Assembly (NCBI RefSeq): GCF_042657385.1
Contig: NZ_JBHSLA010000002.1
Coordinates: 501,095-565,094 of the forward strand
Direction: 5' to 3'
Origin: Algorimicrobium hallyeonense
GTDB lineage: Bacteria; Bacteroidota; Bacteroidia; Flavobacteriales; Flavobacteriaceae
DNA length: 64,000 bases
In this document: positions 18,544-25,520 of the stretch, piece after piece
Position numbering within the stretch: the first letter of the stretch is position 1
Layout: every line of letters starts with the position of its first letter
Notes under the pieces: model-generated
Told to the model about the DNA's origin: nothing
The model's input: the letters and a program-made list of their open reading frames with translations, nothing else
Database searches by the model: none
Position numbers and translations under genes: made by a program

Positions 18544-18622
18544 CATTTTTTTAGATAACCGTTTTTTCATGTTGCAGACACTCGAAATTTTCGAGTTAAA
18601 CTGCATTTTTGAAAAAAAGTAT

Positions 18623-18697
18623 CGGGGTGTAGCGTAGCCCGGTTATCGCGCCGCGTTTGGGACGCGGAGGTCGCAGGTTCGAATCCTGCCACCCCGA
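18623..18697 (+). tRNA. tRNA-Pro(TGG)
   Basis: Acceptor CGGGGTG pairs with CACCCCG; the anticodon stem CCGCG/CGCGG closes a TTTGGGA loop with anticodon TGG; the T-arm is GCAGG TTCGAAT CCTGC. The C1-G72 pair is typical for bacterial tRNA-Pro. CCA is not encoded. Confidence 0.95.
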
Positions 18698-18715
18698 CAA
18701 ATTTTTTAGAGTTAC

Positions 18716-18789
18716 GGGCTCGTAGCTCAGCTGGATAGAGCACCTCCCTTCTAAGGAGGCGGTCACAGGTTCGAATCCTGTCGGGCTCA
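18716..18789 (+). tRNA. tRNA-Arg(TCT)
   Basis: Acceptor GGGCTCG pairs with CGGGCTC using two G-U wobbles; the anticodon stem CCTCC/GGAGG closes CTTCTAA with anticodon TCT; the T-arm ACAGG TTCGAAT CCTGT is regular. CCA is not encoded. It is the last of the three tRNAs and is followed by a terminator. Confidence 0.95.
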
Positions 18790-18792
18790 CTT

Positions 18793-18823
18793 AAAGACTT
18801 ACTGTTTTCAGTAGGTCTTTTTT
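18793..18823 (+). terminator. terminator of the tRNA cluster
   Basis: AAAGACTTACTG and CAGTAGGTCTTT form a 12-base stem with one G-U around a TTTT loop, followed by a T run to 18823. It starts four bases after tRNA-Arg. Confidence 0.85.
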
Positions 18824-18907
18824 GTTTTTAGGCATTTCAATTAGTTTGCAATAACGTCCCTCCCATTTAAGCTTATTTATCCCAAATGTTAAGCGTAATA
18901 ATTTAAG

Positions 18908-18915
18908 TATCTTTG
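18908..18915 (+). promoter_or_regulatory. -7 element of the 8-residue-repeat protein gene
   Basis: TATCTTTG matches TAnnTTTG 23 bases before the ATG at 18939. A good TTG upstream is not visible. Confidence 0.45.
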
Positions 18916-18938
18916 ATTTGCTTTTAAGCTCACAAATC

Positions 18939-19499
18939 ATGAAAACGCATTTAGTAACCGTCTTTTTATACCTCGCTATACTTCCCCTTTTTGCTCAAAT
19001 TATACCTTCCAATCAAAATCCGAAATTTAATTCTAGTTTAAATCCCAAGTTTAATTCCAACATAAATCCGGTATTTAACTCACAAATAAACCCGAAGTAT
19101 AATTCCAATATCAATCCGAAGTATACAGCCAATATAAATCCCAAATACACGTCTAGCATTAACCCGAAATATAATTCCGATTTAAACCCGGCATTCAACT
19201 CAAAATTTAATCCTAAATATAATTTCCAACTCAACCCAAATTACGGGAATTGGGAGGGTTATTATATGTTCAATCAATCGGCTGAAATTATTGGGTTTCT
19301 CATTTATGCGAATTCCGATGTGTATTTGTATTATAACAATGATGGTACTTGGATGGGATTTTTTGTGCGTGCTGAATCCAATTTCAACCTGTTTACCTTA
19401 AATGGCCAATGGACAGGCAGCTATTTGTGCTCCGATTCCGAAAATGGTTATAACCTTTTTGATGAAGGCGCCAATTGGACTAAAAACTATGTAAAATAA
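18939..19499 (+). CDS. secreted protein with nine 8-residue NPKYNSxI repeats and Trp-Gly repeats
   Basis: I start the gene at ATG 18939, giving a signal peptide (MKTHLVTVFLYLAILPLFAQ) and a 186-residue product. From residue 27 come nine consecutive 8-residue units with consensus NP(K/V/A)(F/Y)(N/T)S-x-(I/L/F), then a partial tenth unit. The C-terminal part has a different repeat: roughly four units of about 20 residues, each led by a G-x-W-x-G/K type motif (GNWEGYY, GTWMGFF, GQWTGSY, ANWTKNY). I recognise no family. It has its own -7 element and follows the tRNA terminator. It may be a surface or adhesive protein, which is inference only. Confidence 0.7.
   Translation: MKTHLVTVFLYLAILPLFAQIIPSNQNPKFNSSLNPKFNSNINPVFNSQINPKYNSNINPKYTANINPKYTSSINPKYNSDLNPAFNSKFNPKYNFQLNPNYGNWEGYYMFNQSAEIIGFLIYANSDVYLYYNNDGTWMGFFVRAESNFNLFTLNGQWTGSYLCSDSENGYNLFDEGANWTKNYVK
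19017..19232 (+). repeat. tandem array of nine 24-bp units
   Basis: Nine in-frame 24-base units without spacers encode the NPKYNSxI repeats. The units differ at third positions and in a few residues, so the array is old rather than freshly expanded. Confidence 0.85.
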
Positions 19500-19570
19500 C
19501 AGCATCTAATCATTTAGATAAACTTAATTTCAAATATCCCATCCGCGCTATTTATAAGCCAATAGTTTTC

Positions 19571-19578
19571 TATATTTG
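19571..19578 (+). promoter_or_regulatory. -7 element before the SDR gene
   Basis: TATATTTG matches TAnnTTTG and lies 52 bases before the SDR start. No TTG stands at the correct upstream distance. Confidence 0.4.
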
Positions 19579-19630
19579 GGAATAGGCTGTTCTTAATCAA
19601 AAATACTAACCAAACAAGGCTTAAAAACTC

Positions 19631-20437
19631 ATGAAAAACTTCAAAGGGAAAACAGTATTAATAACTGGTGGAGCATCTGGAATTGGAAAAATCATGACAC
19701 GCCTCATGTTAGAACGTCAAGCTCGTGTGGTTATTTGGGATATTAGTCAGGAAAATATAGATTTAACAACCAGCGAGTTGCAAAACAATCCGGCGCTTTT
19801 TAGCTATACATTAGATATTTCTAACATGCAACAGGTTCAAGAAACCGCTAAAAACGTCAAGCAAGAAATTGGAATCGTAGATGTGCTTATCAATAACGCG
19901 GGAATTATTGTCGGTAAGTTTTTCCATGAACATACGGAAGCCGATATAGAAAACACCATGAAAATTAACAGCCTAGCGCCTATGCATATTTCTAACATAT
20001 TTCTAGACGATATGCTTCAACAGAATTCTGGACATATATGTAATATTGCCTCTTCTGGTGGTTTAATCTCCAATCCTAAAATGTCAGTTTACGCATCTAG
20101 CAAATGGGCCCTTATTGGTTGGTCTGATAGTTTGCGTTTGGAAATGAAACAACTCAAAAAAAACATACATGTTACCACCATCATGCCTTATTATATAAAT
20201 ACAGGAATGTTTGACGGTGTGAAATCTAAAATTCCCATATTAGAACCAGAAGCGGCATCTCTAACCATTATCAAAGCCATAGAAACAAATAAAAGAATGG
20301 TAACCATTCCAGGCTATATTTACCGAGTAACTAGATTTGGTCAAGCCGTTATGTCTGTAAATGTATTCGACTGGTTTACGGGCAAGGTATTGGGTATTTA
20401 TAAAACCATGGAGCATTTTGTAGGGCGCCAAAAATAA
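19631..20437 (+). CDS. SDR family NAD(P)-dependent oxidoreductase
   Basis: A classical short-chain dehydrogenase of 268 residues: cofactor motif TGGASGIGK at residues 12-20, an Asp in VVIWDIS that favours NAD, NNAG in VLINNAGI near residue 90, and the catalytic Ser (ASSGG) and YASSK motif near residues 140-160. The basic C-terminal helix and the MPYYINTGMFDGVKSK segment resemble retinol/17-beta-hydroxysteroid-like SDRs. Substrate unknown. It is a single gene with its own -7 element. Confidence 0.88.
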   Translation: MKNFKGKTVLITGGASGIGKIMTRLMLERQARVVIWDISQENIDLTTSELQNNPALFSYTLDISNMQQVQETAKNVKQEIGIVDVLINNAGIIVGKFFHEHTEADIENTMKINSLAPMHISNIFLDDMLQQNSGHICNIASSGGLISNPKMSVYASSKWALIGWSDSLRLEMKQLKKNIHVTTIMPYYINTGMFDGVKSKIPILEPEAASLTIIKAIETNKRMVTIPGYIYRVTRFGQAVMSVNVFDWFTGKVLGIYKTMEHFVGRQK

Positions 20438-20561
20438 TCGGGTTATAAATTCAGATCAAGGCAAGTTTGTGGTATAAAAGTTTAACCCATTCCAATAAAA
20501 AACGCATCCTGACTACCGTAAAGTGCCAACTGTTATTTAATTTAACCCACAATCTCTCGCT

Positions 20562-21683
20562 ATGCGTTTTAAAAGAACTTACGTTAAATTTAGAAATAGT
20601 GCTTTTCGGAATTTTATTCGGAGACATGAAAAATATGCGCCGTTACTGTTCTTTATTGGTGGTTTTATTTTCGATACTTTAACACTTGGCCGTATAGATC
20701 GGGTTTACGATTTAACGGTCCTATCCTTACACATGACATTTTTAACTACCATGTTATACTTGTTTAATTTAGCTGAAGATGGCAAATGGATAGGCACCTT
20801 TTTAGAACGTTTTCAAGAGTATTTTCCATTAGCCGTACAATTTTCGTTTGGTGGACTTTCCAGCGCGTATGTCATATATTTTTCCCGAAGTGTGTCCATG
20901 TCGAAAACCATTTCATTTTTTGTTATCCTTGTTTTACTACTTCTAGCCAACGAAGTATTAAAACGGCGAATCTCCAATAAATACTTACAATTCGGAATTT
21001 ACTTTTTTATAAGCTTTACCTTTTTTGCGTTCATGATTCCTGTAGTATTCAAGGAAATGAGCACAACCATTTTTATAATTTCCGGATTATTAAGCCTCTC
21101 TATTACTTTAGGTTTAATTATTTTGGTATATATAAAAAGTCCGAGTACCAAAGCTGAAATTAGTATAACCAAAGTTATCGGGCTTGTTTTAACCTTATAT
21201 CTGAGCATCAATTTATTTTATTATTTTAATTTAATTCCACCAGTACCATTAGCTTTAGATGAAGGTATTGTTGCTCATAGTGTTCAAAAAGAAAATGGCA
21301 ACTATCTGGTTACTTACGAACGTGATGACTGGTATATTTTTTGGCGCGATCACCGATTACAATTCATTCAGCAACCGGATGAAAAGGTATTTGTTTTCAC
21401 GTCTATATTCGCGCCTACTGCCATAAAAAAAGCCATCTTTCATCGCTGGAAATGGTATAATCCAGACAGCAAGGAATGGGAAGAAACCGATAAAATTGGA
21501 TTTGATATCACAGGTGGCCGAAATGCCGGCTTTCGTGGCTACACCTATAAAAACAATGTCAAGCCTGGCACCTGGCAAGTAGATGTCATAACCGAAGAAG
21601 AACTAGTACTGGGCGTTATTGATTTTGAAATTATTATGAACCCTGATTTACAACCAAAACGGGTGGTTCAACGAAAGTTTTAA
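20562..21683 (+). CDS. DUF2914 domain membrane protein
   Basis: The 373-residue protein has about six to seven membrane helices in its first 225 residues, then a soluble domain (residues 230-373) with the DUF2914 pattern: FVFTSIFAPTAIKKAIFHRWKWYNPDSKEWEE, a conserved R-G-Y/F, and KPGTWQVDVITEE. DUF2914 is found in bacterial envelope proteins of unknown function; its beta-rich form suggests an extracytoplasmic sensor or binding module. The ATG at 20562 is preceded by 124 bases with no strong promoter match. Confidence 0.75.
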   Translation: MRFKRTYVKFRNSAFRNFIRRHEKYAPLLFFIGGFIFDTLTLGRIDRVYDLTVLSLHMTFLTTMLYLFNLAEDGKWIGTFLERFQEYFPLAVQFSFGGLSSAYVIYFSRSVSMSKTISFFVILVLLLLANEVLKRRISNKYLQFGIYFFISFTFFAFMIPVVFKEMSTTIFIISGLLSLSITLGLIILVYIKSPSTKAEISITKVIGLVLTLYLSINLFYYFNLIPPVPLALDEGIVAHSVQKENGNYLVTYERDDWYIFWRDHRLQFIQQPDEKVFVFTSIFAPTAIKKAIFHRWKWYNPDSKEWEETDKIGFDITGGRNAGFRGYTYKNNVKPGTWQVDVITEEELVLGVIDFEIIMNPDLQPKRVVQRKF

Positions 21684-21782
21684 GACATACATCTAAAAAC
21701 ACTTACAATTTATGGGTATCCGTAAACTACTTGAAATTATTTATGGTATTTTCATGCTTATCAAAATAATACAGTTATCTAT

Positions 21783-22373
21783 ATGGAAAATGAATTTGAA
21801 CAAGCCATGTCTGAACGTACTGATGAGGAGTTAATTAAGATTGTTACACTTGAAAAAAACCGATACAAACCCATCGCTTTAGAAGCTGCTGAAATTGAAA
21901 TTGAGAAATGAAAATTAAAGATTAGTGAATTGAATGAAATAATTAGAGAAGCGAAAATAGAAAAAGATAACAAGCAGATTGTTAATTCTAATGTTGTTGG
22001 TTCAGGGGTTAGGTTCCTAAATTATTTAATTGATATTATTGCTACATATCTTCTTATACTTATCGTCTTTATAATTCTAGGATTATTTATAACACCATTT
22101 AAAGACTCCTTTTTAGCTGTATTATTGACTATCATAACAGTTTTTGGAACAGCCATGAGTTACTACACAATTATGGAAATTAAATTTCAAAAAACATTAG
22201 GGAAATTTATAACTAAAACTAAAGTGGTAAAGTTGAATGGAGAAAAGCCAAATCCTTCTGATATAATTAATAGAACTATATGTCGATTCATACCTTTCGA
22301 TGGAATTTCGTATTTATTTGTAAAAAATGGTTTACATGACTATTTATCGAAAACTAAAGTCATTAAAGGATAA
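21783..22373 (+). pseudogene. RDD family membrane protein gene with in-frame TGA
   Basis: From ATG 21783 the frame reads 42 codons (start MENEFEQAMSERTDEEL) and meets TGA at 21909-21911, then continues without shift through KLKISELNEI to TAA at 22371-22373. The second part has two or three membrane helices and the RDD pattern GVRFLNYLIDIIATYLL, which begins with the conserved Arg/Asp spacing of Pfam PF06271. The N-terminal part resembles the leaders of flavobacterial RDD proteins. The first half and the second half therefore look like one gene with a nonsense codon. A TTG at 21930 could restart translation of the RDD domain alone. A sequencing error is possible. Confidence 0.65.
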
Positions 22374-22525
22374 TAGTATTAAAAACAATTTAATAAAATA
22401 TAGGTAAATGATTACTTACGAAAACCTGTTTATGTGAGGCAGCTCTTGTATTTTATAAATTCTATTACTTCCTAAATTTGAAACAGCATCACGAAATCAA
22501 AACACTTAAAATCACTTAAAAAATT

Positions 22526-23386
22526 ATGCCAAAAAGAAAGCCATCTGCAAAATTGAATTTATTGCTTATTGTATTAATAGCTTTAATTAGTTATTCCTGT
22601 TCAGACGATGACGTAGCTCAAACAGAAAGCCCAAGAAGTATTTCAAAACTAAAGCTTAAAATTTATAATTCGAATGAAGTAGAACGCTACTCAACAAGAG
22701 ATTATGAAAATAACAGACCTAAAACGGATTCTTTTTACAATAATAATCATGAATTAACGTCTTATTTTGATATGATATATGAATATGGAATGCTGACAGA
22801 CCGCAAAGGTTATTCGGCAAACGGCACATTAATCTTTAATGTAACTATTTCCTATGACAATATGAACCGGATAATACAAACCACTAACTCTAGTAATGCT
22901 TCAAATATTATAACGACAGATTTTACTTACAATTCTGACAATACGATATCAAGCCGACAGGAAAATAATAGCGGATTTTTAAATAAAACTTTTTATATAA
23001 ATAGTCTGGGACTAATTCATAAGGAATTAAATGATGATGGAACTTCAGAAGTAATATATGATGCTGATAATAACGTCATAAGAAAAACAGAATCTGGAGT
23101 TACAAATTATTCTTATGACAATGTTAATCTTCCACCCGACAATTTTCCAGTCAATGAAAATTTCATGTTTGGAGATTATAAAAACAACCGAATTATTTAT
23201 AACAATTCTATAAATGCTGCTACATATAATGAAGCATCTACACTACGAAAGTTTGGAATTGGATATCAATCTGGTACAAATGTGGTAGTAATTGATTGGG
23301 TTTTAGACAGTGATAATTATCCAATTTCAAAAAAATTCTACAGTGATGGTCATTTACAAATAGAATATGAATATCTCTATGATTAA
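22526..23386 (+). CDS. putative lipoprotein with YD-repeat-like sequence
   Basis: A 286-residue protein with a lipobox near residue 25 (LISYSCS), so it should be a lipoprotein. The mature part holds short repeats of the type YDN-MNRI-, YNSDNTIS, YDADNNVIRK and ending in IEYEYLYD, like the YD repeats of Rhs-type proteins, but it is far too short for an Rhs toxin and has no C-terminal effector domain. The function is unknown; carbohydrate or surface binding is possible. It lies alone, 152 bases after the broken RDD gene. Confidence 0.6.
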   Translation: MPKRKPSAKLNLLLIVLIALISYSCSDDDVAQTESPRSISKLKLKIYNSNEVERYSTRDYENNRPKTDSFYNNNHELTSYFDMIYEYGMLTDRKGYSANGTLIFNVTISYDNMNRIIQTTNSSNASNIITTDFTYNSDNTISSRQENNSGFLNKTFYINSLGLIHKELNDDGTSEVIYDADNNVIRKTESGVTNYSYDNVNLPPDNFPVNENFMFGDYKNNRIIYNNSINAATYNEASTLRKFGIGYQSGTNVVVIDWVLDSDNYPISKKFYSDGHLQIEYEYLYD

Positions 23387-23518
23387 GCGTAAAACATTAT
23401 ACTCAACGAACACAAATTATCATTGAAATACAACAATATTCCTAAAATATTCTAACCAATAACCTTCTTTAAAAAAAGCTATTTTCCGTACCTTGCAGCT
23501 CTATTTAAAAGTAAAAAC

Positions 23519-25363
23519 ATGCAAGACCCAAAAATGCTAAATTATATTGAAGCTGTTATTGAAAATATGCCAACAGACTGGCTGAATCTAACCACCCATC
23601 GACTAGATATTTATGATGAGTCGTTAGCAAAAACGGAATTTCTAAACGCGTTTGAACACTTATATAAAACCAATAATGCTACGACATCCGCATTAAGTAA
23701 ATTACCAACGGCTTATGATTATATCCGCTTGGGTCACCCCCTATCCTGCGTGTTAGAATGGGGTATTGCAAACATAAACCAGCTTGATGCTAAACATGTC
23801 ATCAGTTTTGCATCGCTAACCATTCCGGTTTTGGCCATTTTAAGAACCAATCTATTGGAAAATAAAAAAACACAAATCCTTTATACGGGAGACTTACCAG
23901 ACTGTTTTGATGCGGAAACCATTAAAGAGGTGTATGGTTATAATTTCGAATTAATCCATGTTGATAGTTCAAAGGCGATTCTCGATTTTAAGGGAAGCAC
24001 CATTTTCATAGCACATCAAGACACCATTACGCAAACAGATTTAAATGCGAATATTGATTTTTACGTGAATCTCCACGACCATTTGGGCAGTATATTACTC
24101 GTAAATGGCGAACAAAACGCATCATACATTTCGGATATTCAACATGTACGCCGTCGTGAAACCATTGCCATGACACCTGAAAATTCGCTTATGGCTTTAA
24201 AAGCGCTCGTCAACAAAACAGCTTTTCAGGCACCTTCCAATAAAATTGAACCCCATAAAAAACAGGTTTTAAAAAACATCAAAGACATTACAGGTACCAC
24301 GTCCAAACCTTTGGTGGCTTCTAGTGGTTTATCTATGCAATACGCTATTATGATGGGACTCATTCACGACGCCCAAGAAAATCATAAAGGAAAAGCCATT
24401 AAATTTATTGTACCACCAAATTGTTATGGCGGAACCAATGACCAAGCCCGACGTGTGGCAGATTGCTTGGATCAAGTTGACGTTGTAGATTTACCAGTAG
24501 ATGGTGATAACGATATGGTACAAAGTATTGATACCGTTTTGAAACGCATTGCCAAACAAGATGCGGTTCCATACATTATAGCCGAAATCCCAACAAACCC
24601 ACGAGTGGAAGTTCCAAACCTTCAAGATTTAAAGGCTGCTTTAAGTAAAGTGCGAAAAACAGCAACGGGTGAAACAGCAATCGATCCTGTTTTTATTTTA
24701 GATCAAACCTTTTGTCCGAATGTGCACTTTTTAGGTGACGGGGAAATTCTATCCACGGTAAGAACCATTTCTTATGCCAGTGGCTCCAAATTTCCTAGTG
24801 GCGGAAAATGTACTGCGGGATACGCAGTAGGAAATAGCAAAACAGACGCCTTAATGGATAAAATAGCGAAGCATTTGATGCTTTGTGACAATGAAGCAAC
24901 CACATTGCAATATAAGTTGCTAGCCCAACAATTACCATCCATGAATCAGCGTATTGCAGACGCCTATGTCAACACACGCCACTTTGTAAACTTTATCCAT
25001 GAGGTTTTACCAGAAGCGAAAATCAATTTTGTATCTGATGACTTGGCAGAGCAAGGTTTTACACCATCCGTATTTTCATTAGATTTACCTACAAAAGGAA
25101 ACACAGCTGAAGAAAAAGAAGCCCATAAACGCGCTTTAAACTTGAAATTAATCAACTTGATGATTACTGAAATCCCTGAAGAAAGCAAGTTTTGTGTGAG
25201 CTATGGTCAGTTAAAGGGTTGCTACTGGACTATTCCAGCAACATCCACCCAGGGCACTACCAAGGAAGGCGACAAAGATTATATTGTTCGTGCGTCTTTA
25301 TCCGGTAACATGGATTTGGAACGTCATAAAGAGGTGTTTTTAGAGTTTGTTAAGAGCATGTAA
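23519..25363 (+). CDS. Cys/Met metabolism PLP-dependent enzyme (cystathionine gamma-synthase-like, long form)
   Basis: At 614 residues it is much longer than the usual 380-400 for the cystathionine synthase/lyase family. The C-terminal 380 residues carry the family core: SSGLSMQYAIMMGL, ILDQTFCPNVHFLGDG, and YASGSKFPSGGKCTAGYAVG, where Lys424 is the likely PLP lysine (equivalent to TKY in the family). The first 230 residues form an extra domain. The layout resembles yeast Str2-type long forms. The reaction is probably gamma- or beta-replacement in methionine/cysteine synthesis, but beta-lyase is not excluded. Its own start is ATG 23519; the promoter is unclear. Confidence 0.75.
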   Translation: MQDPKMLNYIEAVIENMPTDWLNLTTHRLDIYDESLAKTEFLNAFEHLYKTNNATTSALSKLPTAYDYIRLGHPLSCVLEWGIANINQLDAKHVISFASLTIPVLAILRTNLLENKKTQILYTGDLPDCFDAETIKEVYGYNFELIHVDSSKAILDFKGSTIFIAHQDTITQTDLNANIDFYVNLHDHLGSILLVNGEQNASYISDIQHVRRRETIAMTPENSLMALKALVNKTAFQAPSNKIEPHKKQVLKNIKDITGTTSKPLVASSGLSMQYAIMMGLIHDAQENHKGKAIKFIVPPNCYGGTNDQARRVADCLDQVDVVDLPVDGDNDMVQSIDTVLKRIAKQDAVPYIIAEIPTNPRVEVPNLQDLKAALSKVRKTATGETAIDPVFILDQTFCPNVHFLGDGEILSTVRTISYASGSKFPSGGKCTAGYAVGNSKTDALMDKIAKHLMLCDNEATTLQYKLLAQQLPSMNQRIADAYVNTRHFVNFIHEVLPEAKINFVSDDLAEQGFTPSVFSLDLPTKGNTAEEKEAHKRALNLKLINLMITEIPEESKFCVSYGQLKGCYWTIPATSTQGTTKEGDKDYIVRASLSGNMDLERHKEVFLEFVKSM

Positions 25364-25386
25364 TATATTGCCATTAAAATATATAA

Positions 25387-25462
25387 TGTCATTCCGACAA
25401 AGGAGGAATCTCAATTATCAAATTTAAGATTCTTTACCGTGCAAGCTTCGTTCTGAATAACA
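25387..25462. repeat. REP-like intergenic palindromic element
   Basis: The segment starts with TGTCATTCCGA and ends with a decayed reverse complement (TGAATAACA), with a second matching pair GGAATCTC / AAGATTC inside. Flavobacterial genomes carry dispersed intergenic elements with this TGTCATTCCGA...GGAATCTC form. I can see only one copy in this window, so dispersal is an inference from memory. Confidence 0.45.
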
Positions 25463-25467
25463 AAATC

Positions 25468-25497
25468 AAAAAGCCCAAACAAAAGTTTGGGCTTTTT
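25468..25497. terminator. bidirectional terminator between convergent genes
   Basis: AAAAAGCCCAAAC and GTTTGGGCTTTTT form a 13-base perfect stem around a 4-base loop, with T/A tracts on both sides. It separates the PLP enzyme gene from the prolyl oligopeptidase gene. Confidence 0.85.
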
Positions 25498-25520
25498 CTA
25501 TAAGATACAATATCAAAAGT

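Noticed and set aside
18596..18790. Minus-strand reading frame of 64 codons over the tRNA-Pro/tRNA-Arg genes
   Set aside because: It is the well-known spurious frame antisense to tRNA genes; the tRNAs explain the sequence.
20467..20682. 71-codon plus-strand frame ahead of the DUF2914 gene
   Set aside because: Overlaps the DUF2914 start in another frame; the DUF2914 frame is better supported.
22526..23386. Rhs-type toxin
   Set aside because: The YD-like repeats are few, the protein is only 286 residues long, and there is no C-terminal toxin or immunity gene.
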